A stretch of DNA of 13,797 nt. Origin: Holophagales bacterium UBA5066 (GTDB taxonomy: Bacteria > Acidobacteriota > Thermoanaerobaculia > UBA5066). The translations under genes were made by a program, and so were the position numbers. Under the pieces are notes generated by a model. That model worked only from the letters and a program-made list of their open reading frames with translations, was not told the origin of the DNA and searched no databases. Positions 1-7,670 of this stretch are shown here, piece after piece. The first letter of the stretch is position 1. The number at the start of each line of letters is the position of its first letter. Location: NCBI GenBank assembly GCA_002414905.1, contig DIAY01000055.1:1-13797 (forward strand), written 5' to 3'.

Positions 1-1082
1 CACGTGCGCACCTTCGACTGGAAGAAGGCCGCGAAGATGCCGCGGAACCAGACGCCGCCGGTCAGGGCAGAGCCGGCCGAGTAGGCGAGCCCCTCGTCGG
101 ACCGGACGCGGTTCGTGATCCGGCTCGTGAAGCCGCCGCCGCCGAGGACGTCGTTCATGACGAGGGCGGTGTAGTAGTCGGGGTCGGTCCGCTGGAGCCC
201 GGGGAGCATGACGGAGACGCGGCCCTGGTTGACGTCCTTGTCGACGAGGTAGAGGCCGGGAACCATCGCGTGAGCGGGCTTCGGTACGGGCGGGGCCGCC
301 TCGCCCTTGTAGGGCCACCTTGCGAAGAGGGCGTCGAGCTTGCCGATCATCTGCGCGCGGGTGAGGCCCTTGCCGAAGTCCCCCGAGACGGCGACGACGA
401 AGTTCTTCGGGTCGACCCACTTCCGGTGGAACGCGACGAGGTCGTCACGGGTGATCGCCTCGAGGGAGGCCTTCGTCGTGTAGCGGTTCTGGTAGTACCC
501 CTCGCCATAGGCAAGGAAGAACCGTTCGCGCTGCTCGATGTCGGCGGTGTCGTCGTTGCGGGACTTCATCTCGGTCAGGAGCTGGTCCTTGCGGAGCTTC
601 AGCTTGTCGTCCTGGAACCGGGGCTCGGTGAGGACCTCGCGCAGAAGCGCGAGCCCCTCGTCGAGGTCCTTGGCGAGGAGGTTGAGGGAGACGGAGCCGC
701 GGTCGACGCCGTAGCTGGCGTTCAGCTGGGCGGCGAGGAAGGCGAGGCGCTCCTCGAGCTGCTCGGCCGACTTCGCCTTCGTCCCGCCGCGGGCGAGGAG
801 GTAGCCGGCGAGCTCGGCGAGCCCTTCCTTTCCGGCGGGGTTCAGGTAGGTGCCGCCGCGCAGCGTCACGTTGATCGAGACGAGCGGCAGCTCGCGGTCT
901 TCGGCGACGTAGGCGACGGGTCCGGACTTCAGCACCGTCCGGAAGTCCTTCGCCGCCGGCGGCTGGTAGGCGAACTTCGGGTAGGTCAGCTTGTCCGGGT
1001 GAGGCGGGATCGCCTGCGCCGCCGGGGCGAGGAGGAGGGCGCCGAGGAGGGCGAGGGCGGAGGTCCGCACGAAGGTCTTCAT
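1..1082 (-). CDS. M16 family peptidase-like protein, non-catalytic partner (partial, 3' end outside window)
   Basis: The first 360 residues are present and the frame is still open at base 1. Residues 1-24 form a signal peptide (basic start, then an Ala/Leu-rich core), so the protein is exported. An N-terminal M16 domain follows (about 45-235) and the second domain begins near 265. Where active M16 enzymes carry HxxEH, this protein has ELAGY (residues 90-94), so the zinc ligands are lost. It keeps the Arg/Tyr substrate-binding motif typical of the non-catalytic subunit (FTSRI near 318-322 and GLAYS at 331-335). The start ATG at 1082 has a GGAAGGTG SD. It lies 19 bases downstream of the active M16 gene on the same strand, which indicates an operon. 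By family knowledge, such paralogues pair with the active subunit to form a clamshell peptidase. The family assignment is firm; the substrate is unknown. Confidence 0.9.
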   Translation of the reverse strand, partial: MKTFVRTSALALLGALLLAPAAQAIPPHPDKLTYPKFAYQPPAAKDFRTVLKSGPVAYVAEDRELPLVSINVTLRGGTYLNPAGKEGLAELAGYLLARGGTKAKSAEQLEERLAFLAAQLNASYGVDRGSVSLNLLAKDLDEGLALLREVLTEPRFQDDKLKLRKDQLLTEMKSRNDDTADIEQRERFFLAYGEGYYQNRYTTKASLEAITRDDLVAFHRKWVDPKNFVVAVSGDFGKGLTRAQMIGKLDALFARWPYKGEAAPPVPKPAHAMVPGLYLVDKDVNQGRVSVMLPGLQRTDPDYYTALVMNDVLGGGGFTSRITNRVRSDEGLAYSAGSALTGGVWFRGIFAAFFQSKVRT

Positions 1083-1101
1083 CGTTTTCACCTTCCGCTC
1101 C

Positions 1102-2874
1102 CTACTTCTTCCCGGCCTTCTCGAGCTCGGCGAGGCGTTCCTTCGCCTTCGTCACGAGAAGGTCGAAGCCCTTCTTCATCTCGGCGGGCACCTGGCCGGC
1201 CTGGGCTTCCATCTTCTCGATGCTGGCGCTCAGCTTCTCGGCGTCCGTTTCGGCGGCGAGACGCGCCAGCGACTGCTTGATCATCGGCCGGATCTGCTCC
1301 GGGACGTCCGCGAGCGCGGCGTCGTCGGCCGACGGGGCCGAGCCCGCTTTCCTCGAGATGAGCGCCGTCGCCTGGTTCTCCTTGACGAGGTACGTCTGCG
1401 CGACGCGCTGCACGTCGGCGGCCGTGACGGCCTCGAGCTTCTTCGGCCCGGAGTTCATCTCCTGCCAGTCGCCGTAGGCCTCGTTGACCATGAGCTGCAG
1501 GAGGATCGGGAAGTTCGAGGAGAGACGGCGGAACGAGCCCGCCGCGATGTTGTTCTTCACCTTCTGGAGCTCGTCGTTGGGGACAGGCTCCCTTCTCAGG
1601 CGATCGATCTCGGTGAGGGCCCTGGCGGCGACCTCGGCGGGCGTCCTGCCTTCCTTCACCTCGGCACCGAAGGCGAACGAACCGGCGTACTTCCCGGGGG
1701 CGCCAAAGGAGTTGTGCGAGGCGCTCGCCTCGGTCGCAACGGCGTCCTCCGGCAGGACGAGGGCCTTGTAGAGACGGCCCGTCCGGCCGTTCAGCACCTC
1801 GGCGAGGACGGCAAGGGCGTACGAGTCCTTGTGCTGGAACGGCACCGTGTGCCACCGGATCTCGGCGGTGGGGTTCGTGTCCGCCTCGCCCTCGAAGAGC
1901 AGGTCGTACTGCCACTTCGTCGGGAGCGTGATGACCTCGGGGGGGGTGACCTTTCCGCGCGGGATTCGCCCGAAGTACTCGTTCGCCAGCTTCAGCGCTT
2001 CGGTCTTGTCGAAGGCGCCGACGAGGACGGCGGTCAGGTTGTTCGGGGCGTAGTAGGTCGAGAAGTAGTCGTCGGCCTGCGCCTTCGTGATGCTCGCGAC
2101 GTCGGAGGCGTAGCCGATGACGGGCCACGTATACGGGGTCGAGTGCCAGAAGATCGAGTCGAACGCCTCGTCGAGCTTCCCGGTCGGGGTCGACTCGACG
2201 CGGAGCCGGCGCTCCTCGTAAACGACATCCCGCTCGGCGTAGAACTCGCGGAAGACGGGGTCCTTCAGCCGGTCGGACTCCATCCAGAACCAGAGCTCGA
2301 GCTTGTTCTTCGGCACGGTGATGAAGTAGGCGGTCAGGTCGTTCGTCGTGAAGGCGTTCATTCCGGAGGCGCCGTTCTTCGTGTAGATCCGGTCGAATTC
2401 GTTCTTGACGAGGAGGTCGCGCTGCTCCTTGACGAGCACGTCGAATTTCGCCTCGAGCTCCTTGTACCGGGCGGTCCTGCTCTCCGGCTTCGAGAGGTCG
2501 TCGATCTCGCCCCGCCTCCAGGCGGCGCGCATCTTCGACTCCTCGGCCCGCATCCCGTCGCGAAGCTTCTCCTGCTCGGCGATGATCTCGAGGTCCCGTC
2601 CCGGGTCCTTCGAGCCGAGCGTCGTCGTCCCCTTGAACATCATGTGCTCGAAGAGGTGGCTGATGCCGGTGATGCCGACGCGCTCGTTGACGCTGCCGAC
2701 CTTCGCGACCCAGCCGGCCGAGACGGAGGGCTCGTCGGGCCGCTGGACGAGAAGGAGCTTCATCCCGTTCGGCAGGATGTGCTCCTCCGCCCGGACTTCC
2801 TGGGCCGCGGCGGGACCTCCGAGGAGGAAGGCCGCAGCGGCGGTGACGAGGAGGACTTGTCTGCAAATGGTCAT
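1102..2874 (-). CDS. M16 family zinc metallopeptidase, catalytic subunit
   Basis: 590 residues. The N-terminus is a signal peptide ending near PAAAQ (residues 21-25). The zinc motif HLFEH is at 73-77 (His73, Glu76, His77), with the third ligand expected in YEERR at 219-223. In typical M16 enzymes this Glu lies about 76 residues after the motif; here the gap is about 143. The difference is a charged, helix-prone insert at about 93-156. The second M16 domain spans about 260-505, followed by a charged helical tail (510-590) ending in Lys. The Arg/Tyr motif is incomplete (GRLYK at 366-370, with no GLAYS), as expected if the partner supplies it. The open frame extends well upstream, but ATG 2874 is preferred because AAGGTGAGG lies just upstream and the signal peptide starts there. 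It is the first gene of the operon and probably acts in the periplasm or at the cell surface. Confidence 0.92.
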   Translation of the reverse strand: MTICRQVLLVTAAAAFLLGGPAAAQEVRAEEHILPNGMKLLLVQRPDEPSVSAGWVAKVGSVNERVGITGISHLFEHMMFKGTTTLGSKDPGRDLEIIAEQEKLRDGMRAEESKMRAAWRRGEIDDLSKPESRTARYKELEAKFDVLVKEQRDLLVKNEFDRIYTKNGASGMNAFTTNDLTAYFITVPKNKLELWFWMESDRLKDPVFREFYAERDVVYEERRLRVESTPTGKLDEAFDSIFWHSTPYTWPVIGYASDVASITKAQADDYFSTYYAPNNLTAVLVGAFDKTEALKLANEYFGRIPRGKVTPPEVITLPTKWQYDLLFEGEADTNPTAEIRWHTVPFQHKDSYALAVLAEVLNGRTGRLYKALVLPEDAVATEASASHNSFGAPGKYAGSFAFGAEVKEGRTPAEVAARALTEIDRLRREPVPNDELQKVKNNIAAGSFRRLSSNFPILLQLMVNEAYGDWQEMNSGPKKLEAVTAADVQRVAQTYLVKENQATALISRKAGSAPSADDAALADVPEQIRPMIKQSLARLAAETDAEKLSASIEKMEAQAGQVPAEMKKGFDLLVTKAKERLAELEKAGKK

Positions 2875-2919
2875 GGACACCTCACCTTGAAAGTTTGATA
2901 CGCAGGCGATGCGCCGGGG

Positions 2920-2939
2920 GGTTTCACCGGCGAGAAACC
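2920..2939 (-). promoter_or_regulatory. Small hairpin in the leader of the M16 operon
   Basis: A 6-bp perfect inverted repeat (GGTTTC/GAAACC) with an 8-base loop lies 46 bases upstream of the M16 start codon, in the 139-base gap after the esterase stop. It could be a leader structure, or a weak stop signal for the esterase transcript, but it has no T-tract. A possible -10 (TATCAA on the minus strand) lies between it and the SD without a clear -35. Confidence 0.2.
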
Positions 2940-3013
2940 GGCACCTCATGAGAAGACATCGCAGGATTCGCTCCGTGCCGGGGGGCGGCCCGATGGGCTC
3001 CGGGGTCCGGCCT

Positions 3014-3721
3014 CTACAGGAATCGTCGGATTGCGTCGCGCCAGAAGGGCCAATCGTGACCGAAGACGCCGGGCCAGAACTCGGCGTGGACCCCGATTCC
3101 CTTTCCCTGGAGAAGCCCGGCGAAGTGCCTGTTCTCGCCGACGAGCGAGTCGTACTCGCCGGTGGCGACGAACCACTCGACCTGGCGGAGACGCTGGACG
3201 AGCCCCTCGTCGGCATTGGCGACGAAGGCCTCGGGGCAGTGGAAGTAGCAGAGGTCGTCCCAGTAGCCGTCGAGGAACTGACCGACGTGGTAGAGGCCCG
3301 AGAAGAGAACCGCCTTCGTGACGAGGCCGGGATACCGCCCGGCGAAGTTCGCCGCGTGATAGGCGCCGAACGAAGCGCCGCAGACGCCGAGATCGCTGCG
3401 TCCGGAGCGGTGCTGGACGTAGGGGACGAGCTCGTTCGTGAGGTAGCGGTCGTAGTCGTCGTGCCGCCTCACGCGGTAGGCGGGGGGCGCGTTCTTGTTG
3501 TACCAGCTCTCGGTGTCGATGGAGTCGACGCAGACGAGCTGGATGTAGCCGGCGTCGACCTTGTCGGCGAGGGCGCCCGTCAGGCCGAAGTCCTCGGCCT
3601 GCCAGAAGCGCCCCATCGAGGTGGGGAAAATGAGGACGGGGTAGCCGCGATCCCCGAACCAGAGGAACTCCATCGTCCGTCCGAGGTGGTGGCTGACCCA
3701 GGAGTGGTATTCGCGCCTCAT
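3014..3721 (-). CDS. Alpha/beta-hydrolase-fold esterase (COG4947-like)
   Basis: 235 residues with no signal peptide, so cytoplasmic. The nucleophile elbow is GASFG (115-119, Ser117). The acid is probably Asp191 in GEYDS, and the base His222 in FGHDW. The start (MRREYHSWVS) and the FPTSMGRF motif at 32-39 match what I recall of the COG4947 small esterase group, related to esterase D. It probably hydrolyses an ester or thioester of a small molecule. The ATG at 3721 has no SD. TATAGA/TAGACT-like sequence lies 9 to 14 bases upstream, so a leaderless mRNA is possible. It is divergent from the ATP-grasp ligase at 3814, and this pairing is the best clue to its role: releasing or trimming a product that the ligase builds. 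The fold is well supported; the substrate is not known. Confidence 0.82.
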   Translation of the reverse strand: MRREYHSWVSHHLGRTMEFLWFGDRGYPVLIFPTSMGRFWQAEDFGLTGALADKVDAGYIQLVCVDSIDTESWYNKNAPPAYRVRRHDDYDRYLTNELVPYVQHRSGRSDLGVCGASFGAYHAANFAGRYPGLVTKAVLFSGLYHVGQFLDGYWDDLCYFHCPEAFVANADEGLVQRLRQVEWFVATGEYDSLVGENRHFAGLLQGKGIGVHAEFWPGVFGHDWPFWRDAIRRFL

Positions 3722-3748
3722 GCCGCGGAGTCTATAGAGGCCGGGGCT

Positions 3749-3777
3749 TTGCGGCTCGGAGAGGGCTCCGATACGAT
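3749..3777 (+). promoter_or_regulatory. Candidate promoter for the ATP-grasp gene
   Basis: TTGCGG (3749-3754) and TACGAT (3772-3777) are separated by exactly 17 bases, with SD GGAGG (3804-3808) downstream. Matches to the sigma-70 consensus are partial (3/6 and 4/6). The 8-base palindrome TCTATAGA (3731-3738) lies in the same 92-base divergent region and could serve the esterase on the other strand, or bind a regulator. Confidence 0.35.
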
Positions 3778-3813
3778 CCCCGTCGCGGAAGAACCGGGTC
3801 TGTGGAGGTAGCC

Positions 3814-4770
3814 GTGAGCGTGAAGACGATCGGGGTCCTGTTCGGCATGGAGGACACCTTTCCCTGGGCCCTCTGCCATGAGATCAACGAGCTGGCCAGG
3901 CGCCGCGGTCTCGCCCTCAAGGGGGAGCCCGTCCAGATCGGGCACATCTCCCAGGAACAGACGTTCACGTACGACGTGATCCTCGACCGCATCAGCCACG
4001 AGGTGCCGTTCTACCGGACGTTCCTCAAGTGTGCGGCCGCGCGGGGCAGCCAGGTCGTCAATAACCCGTTCTGGTGGTCGGCCGACGACAAGTTCTTCGA
4101 CAACGTCGTCGCCCGGGCCGTGGGCGTCGCCGTGCCGCGGACGGTCCTGCTTCCACACAAGGAGCACCCGCCGAACACGACCGAGAAGTCCTTCCGCAAC
4201 ATGGGTCTCGTCGACTGGGACGAGGTCTTCCGCTATCTCGGCTTCCCGATCTTCATGAAGCCTGCCTACGGCGGCGGCTGGAAGGACGTCTACAAGGTCC
4301 ACAGCCGCGATGAGTTCTTCGAGGCGTACGACAAGACCCACACCCTGACGATGATGGCCCAGGAGGCGATCGAGTTCACCGACTACTACCGGTGCTGGGT
4401 CGCCGGCCGGCGGAAAGTGCGGATCATCCCGTATGCGCCGAAGGAGCCCCACGAGTCGCGATACTCGGCGGTCGCGGGGCAGCCCGTGCCCGACGACATG
4501 GCGCTGCGGGTCACGCGGGACGCCCTCGCCCTCTGCGACGCGCTCGGCTACGACATGAACACGGTCGAGTTCGCCGTCCGCGACGGTGTGCCGTACGCCA
4601 TCGACTTCATGAACTGCGCCCCCGACGCCGATCTCCATTCGCTGGGCGAGGAGACCTTTCGCTGGATCGTAACGGAGATGGCCGAGACCCTCGTCGAGCG
4701 TGTGCTCCACCCGATCCCGTGGGAGCCGACGGGCACCTGGCCGAAGGCGCTCGGGCTCGTACCGCACTGA
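3814..4770 (+). CDS. ATP-grasp domain ligase (RimK-like)
   Basis: 318 residues from GTG 3814, chosen because GGAGG (3804-3808) sits 5 bases ahead of it; GTG 3802 overlaps that SD and is not preferred. The N-terminal pre-ATP-grasp part spans about 1-90. The ATP-grasp fold follows: Lys149 in FMKPAYGGGW (147-156) binds ATP phosphates, with AQEAIEF (182-188) as the adenine-side strand. Glu252 in VEFAV, Asp264 and Asn267 in DFMNCAPD (264-271) act as Mg ligands. Such enzymes activate a carboxylate as an acyl-phosphate and join it to an amine, sometimes a thiol. The protein is cytoplasmic. No carrier protein or second ligase is visible nearby. The divergent esterase is the likely partner, which points to a small amide, peptide or modified metabolite. 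The exact substrates cannot be read from the sequence. Confidence 0.82.
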   Translation: MSVKTIGVLFGMEDTFPWALCHEINELARRRGLALKGEPVQIGHISQEQTFTYDVILDRISHEVPFYRTFLKCAAARGSQVVNNPFWWSADDKFFDNVVARAVGVAVPRTVLLPHKEHPPNTTEKSFRNMGLVDWDEVFRYLGFPIFMKPAYGGGWKDVYKVHSRDEFFEAYDKTHTLTMMAQEAIEFTDYYRCWVAGRRKVRIIPYAPKEPHESRYSAVAGQPVPDDMALRVTRDALALCDALGYDMNTVEFAVRDGVPYAIDFMNCAPDADLHSLGEETFRWIVTEMAETLVERVLHPIPWEPTGTWPKALGLVPH

Positions 4771-4776
4771 ACGAGG

Positions 4777-4808
4777 CGGAGGCTGCCGGCGCAGCGGCCG
4801 GTCCTCCG
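4777..4808 (+). terminator. Stem-loop after the ATP-grasp gene
   Basis: CGGAGG (4777-4782) pairs with CCTCCG (4803-4808), with an inner CCGGC/GCCGG stem. It starts 6 bases after the stop codon. A second 6-bp hairpin (GAGAGG/CCTCTC) lies at 4823-4842. There is no T-tract, so termination is only plausible. Confidence 0.35.
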
Positions 4809-4857
4809 TTCCCGTCAGGCCGGAGAGGGCCCGGATCCTCTCGCCCGCCTGTGAGGA

Positions 4858-4876
4858 AGAGGCAGAATGCGCCTCT
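4858..4876 (+). promoter_or_regulatory. Inverted repeat just upstream of the amidohydrolase SD
   Basis: AGAGGC (4858-4863) and GCCTCT (4871-4876) form a perfect 6-bp stem with a 7-base loop. It ends 2 bases before the SD GGAGG (4879-4883). It could be an operator or an RNA hairpin affecting translation; chance is not excluded. Confidence 0.2.
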
Positions 4877-4890
4877 CTGGAGGTGACGGC

Positions 4891-6597
4891 ATGAGGAGAC
4901 TCGGCGGTGGACTGGCGATCCTCCTGGGAGGTGCGCTCGTGGCGGCGTCGGCGGAGAAGCCCGCCGATCTGATCCTGACGAACGGGAAGGTCGTGACGAT
5001 GGACGAGGCGAAGCCGGTGGCCGAGGCCGTCGCGGTCCTGGGCGACAGGGTCGTCCTCGTCGGAACTGCCGCGGAGGTCGCGAAGCGGCGCGGGCCGAAG
5101 ACGCGGGTGATCGATCTCGGCGGCAAGACCGCGATGCCGGGCTTCATCGACGGGCACGCGCACCTCGTCGGCATCGGCGACGCGCGGATCGCGCTCGATC
5201 TGCGCGGAGCGAAGAGCTGGGACGAGGTTGTCTCCCGCGTCGCGGCCGCCGTGAAGAAGGCGCGCCCGGGCGAGTGGATCCTCGGGCGCGGCTGGCACCA
5301 GAAGGATTGGGTCTCGCAGCCGGAGCCGAACGTCGAGGGGTTCCCGCTCCACGGGGGTCTCAGCGCCGTCTCGCCGCTGAACCCGGTCCTCCTCTCCCAC
5401 GCCAGCGGCCACGCCGCGTTCGCCAACGCGGCCGCGCTGAAGCGGGGCGGTGTTTCCCGCGACACGAAGCCCCCGGCGGGGGGAGAGATTCTGAAAGACG
5501 CGGCGGGCGAGCCGACGGGACTCCTGCGCGAGACGGCGGAGGACCTCGTCTACCGTGCCCTCGAGGCCGATCTCGCGAAACGGACGCCCGCCGAGAAAAC
5601 GGCGGACCTCGACCGGCGTATCGACCTCGCCGTCGAGGAATGCCTCCGCAAGGGAATCACGACGCTCCACGACGCGGGGAGCTCGCTCGGCGTCGTCAGA
5701 CGCTACCGGCAGCGGGCCGAGGCGGGAACGCTCGGCCTGCGCGTCTACGCGATGCTCTCCGCCTCGAACGAGGAGCTCGAGAAGAACGCCGCGAAGGTCC
5801 GCGTCGTCGGCGCGGGGCAAAACCACCTCACGGTGCGCGCAGTCAAGCGGCTTGCCGACGGTGCCCTCGGCTCCCGGGGCGCGTGGTTCCTGGCGCCCTA
5901 CACCGATGCCCCGGGGAGCACCGGGCTGAACACGTACTCCATGAAGGACCTCGAGCGAACGGCCGAGATTGCCGTCGCGAACGGCTACCAGCTCGGCGTC
6001 CACGCCATCGGGGACCGGGCGAACCGCGAGGTCCTCGACGTCTACGCGCGGGTCCTCGCCCGGCACCCGAAGAAGGACCTCCGTTTCCGGATCGAGCACG
6101 CCCAGCACCTCGACCCCGCCGACGTTCCGAGGTTCGCGAAGCTTCCGGTCCTCGCAATGATGCAGGGAATCCATTGCACCTCCGACGCCTCGTTCGTCGT
6201 CGCCCGTCTCGGCGAGAAGCGGGCGAAGGAGGGCGCCTACGCCTGGCGCCGGGTCCTCGATGCCGGGGCTCGAATCGGGAACGGGACCGATGCGCCCGTC
6301 GAGGACGTCGACCCGATCGCCTCGATCCACGCCTCGGTGACGCGACAGCCGGCGAAGGGGCCGGCCTTCTTTCCCGAACAGCGGATGACGCGAATGGAAA
6401 CGCTCCGTTCCTACACCGTCGCGAACGCCTACGCCGCGTTCGAGGAGGATCTCAAGGGGACACTCTCGCCCCGCAAGCTCGCCGACCTCGTGGTCCTGTC
6501 GAAGGACCTCTCGACGATCCCGGACGAGGAGATCCTCTCGACGCGGGTCCTGACGACGATCGTCGGAGGAAAGGTCGCGTTCGACGCGTCGCGATGA
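4891..6597 (+). CDS. Secreted amidohydrolase, YtcJ-like (amidohydrolase family 3)
   Basis: 568 residues from ATG 4891, chosen over ATG 4867 because GGAGG (4879-4883) is 7 bases upstream and a signal peptide begins there (MRRLGGG, then a hydrophobic stretch to about residue 21). The mature part starts with the usual beta-sandwich segment (ADLILTNGKVVTMDEA). The metal motif HAH is at 89-91 in GFIDGHAH. Further family marks are LADGALGSRGAW, GVHAIGDRAN, RIEHAQH and GNGTDAPVEDVDP, the last carrying the catalytic Asp. The C-terminal ADLVVLSKDL returns to the sandwich domain. Such enzymes hydrolyse amide, N-formyl or cyclic C-N bonds, and substrate cannot be told from sequence. Export suggests a nutrient-scavenging role. 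Its stop overlaps an ATG that may have started the decayed P-loop gene, so the two may once have been an operon. Confidence 0.88.
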   Translation: MRRLGGGLAILLGGALVAASAEKPADLILTNGKVVTMDEAKPVAEAVAVLGDRVVLVGTAAEVAKRRGPKTRVIDLGGKTAMPGFIDGHAHLVGIGDARIALDLRGAKSWDEVVSRVAAAVKKARPGEWILGRGWHQKDWVSQPEPNVEGFPLHGGLSAVSPLNPVLLSHASGHAAFANAAALKRGGVSRDTKPPAGGEILKDAAGEPTGLLRETAEDLVYRALEADLAKRTPAEKTADLDRRIDLAVEECLRKGITTLHDAGSSLGVVRRYRQRAEAGTLGLRVYAMLSASNEELEKNAAKVRVVGAGQNHLTVRAVKRLADGALGSRGAWFLAPYTDAPGSTGLNTYSMKDLERTAEIAVANGYQLGVHAIGDRANREVLDVYARVLARHPKKDLRFRIEHAQHLDPADVPRFAKLPVLAMMQGIHCTSDASFVVARLGEKRAKEGAYAWRRVLDAGARIGNGTDAPVEDVDPIASIHASVTRQPAKGPAFFPEQRMTRMETLRSYTVANAYAAFEEDLKGTLSPRKLADLVVLSKDLSTIPDEEILSTRVLTTIVGGKVAFDASR

Positions 6598-7150
6598 AGG
6601 GGCCGCGAGGGCCCTCCTCGCCGAGCTCGGATTCGAGAGACTGCTCGTCCTGCACGGATCGGCCGTCCGGCTCGGGACGGACTCCGTCGTCGTCGGCTCG
6701 AAGGGGGTCGGGAAGTCCACGCCGTGTCGTGCGCTGGTGCGCCGCGGGGACGCTCGGGGTTCTCCGGCGAGCCGCCCTCCTCCCGGCCGGCCCGCGCAGA
6801 ATCCTTCCCTCACCGGGGGGATGGGCGCCGCGAGCTGCCGGGAGGCGCCCCGGAACGGGACTGCTCCGCTTCCACCGGGCCTTCGAGCTGGCGGCCTTCC
6901 GGGGGGCGTCCTCTCCTCCCAGCGTCGCAAGGAGCCGATCACCCGGCGCCTTCTCCCCATCGACCCCTTCGTCGTGGCCGAGTAGCCGGCTGGCTCTTCG
7001 GGATCGTGGGAGACCGATGGCCGGACGATGTCTCCGGTGATCGACGTCGAAGCCCGAATCCCGGCCGAAACGACCGTCCGGCGTCCGGCCATGACGGGGT
7101 CCAGGCCGGAACCCCTCCAGCGGCTCGAAGACGCGATGTCCTTCCTCTAG
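6594..7150 (+). pseudogene. Decayed P-loop protein, HPr-kinase-like
   Basis: No single intact frame covers this stretch, but remnants of one protein are spread across all three. From 6602 one frame reads LLAELGFERLLVLHGSAVRL and then a Walker A motif, GSKGVGKST, followed by ALVRRGDA. The leading LHGSAV and the Gly-rich loop resemble HPr kinase/phosphorylase C-terminal domains. The thread then seems to pass through SGEP in a second frame and ALLPAGPRRILPSP and LLRFHRAFELAAF in a third. It returns to the first frame at ITRRLLPIDPFVVAE, which meets a TAG at 6983-6985. The same frame resumes afterwards and ends with LQRLEDAMSFL and TAG at 7148-7150. The ATG at 6594 overlaps the amidohydrolase stop (ATGA) but is out of phase with the Walker frame. 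The Walker motif is seen directly; the stitching across frames is inference. A sequencing error could explain one frameshift, but not all of them plus the stop. Confidence 0.6.
7017..7092. repeat. 11-bp perfect inverted repeat
   Basis: ATGGCCGGACG (7017-7027) and CGTCCGGCCAT (7082-7092) are exact inverse copies with 54 bases between them. They lie in the tail of the P-loop pseudogene, about 95 bases upstream of the DinB-like gene. They may be a binding-site pair or a chance repeat in GC-rich DNA. Confidence 0.35.
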
Positions 7151-7184
7151 ACTCCGGCTTCGTTCCCGTTCGAGAGGTGGCCCG

Positions 7185-7670
7185 ATGGCGCAAACAGTGC
7201 GCGATACCGAGACGTCTCTGCTCCTCGACCTCCTCGCCGAGGCGTTCGAGAGGAAGTCGTGGCACGGCACGAACCTGCGCGGCGCGTTCCGCGGGATGAC
7301 GGCGGCCGAGGCGGCCTGGCGCCCCGAAGAGGGGCGGCCGAACGCCTGGGAGCTGGCCCTGCACACCGCCTACTGGAAGTACGCCGTGAGGCGGAAGCTG
7401 ACCGGGGAGAAGAGAGGATCGTTCGCCCTCGAAGGGAGCAACTGGTTCCGGCGTCCGGAGGGTGAACCCGGTGAGGATGCCTGGAAAGCCGATCTCTCCC
7501 TTCTCACCGCCGAGCACCGCGCGCTCGTCGCCGCCGTCGCGGAACGTCTTCCGGCGCTCACGGGTGCCGCCCGCGCGAAGGCGCTCCACCTCGTTCGCGG
7601 AGTTGCGGCTCACGACCTCTACCACTGCGGCCAGGTACAGCTTCTGAAGAGGCTCCGTCCGAAGGGATGA
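7185..7670 (+). CDS. DinB superfamily metal-binding protein
   Basis: 161 residues with four predicted helices and no signal peptide. The three metal-ligand histidines of the DinB fold are present: His60 in LALHTAYW, and His143 and His147 in AAHDLYHCGQ. Family-like marks include WHGTNLRGAFRGMT (26-39), which aligns with the DinB-type HGxNLrgal region. Many DinB-fold proteins are metal-dependent, some of them thiol-dependent transferases; many have no known role. The start ATG 7185 has a GAGAGGTGG SD. A weak promoter (TCGAAG at 7125, 17-base spacer, TAGACT at 7148) may lie upstream. Its stop overlaps the sigma factor's ATG (ATGA at 7667-7670), so the two are likely co-transcribed and translationally coupled. 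Confidence 0.85.
   Translation: MAQTVRDTETSLLLDLLAEAFERKSWHGTNLRGAFRGMTAAEAAWRPEEGRPNAWELALHTAYWKYAVRRKLTGEKRGSFALEGSNWFRRPEGEPGEDAWKADLSLLTAEHRALVAAVAERLPALTGAARAKALHLVRGVAAHDLYHCGQVQLLKRLRPKG

Noticed and set aside
270..1280. A 336-codon open frame on the plus strand
   Set aside because: It is antisense to the M16 genes, which have motifs, SDs and signal peptides; this frame has none.
2875..3216. An N-terminal extension of the M16 catalytic gene
   Set aside because: The frame is open to 3216, but the signal peptide and SD are at ATG 2874, and the extension would overlap the end of the esterase gene.
3718..7092. A 1124-codon open frame on the minus strand
   Set aside because: It is antisense to the well-supported ATP-grasp and amidohydrolase genes, is rich in Arg, Gly and Pro without domains, and arises from codon bias in GC-rich DNA.
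6452..7625. Minus-strand open frames over the pseudogene and DinB region
   Set aside because: The residues are Arg/Pro/Gly/Ser-rich without motifs, while the opposite strand holds the Walker A remnant and the DinB metal ligands.
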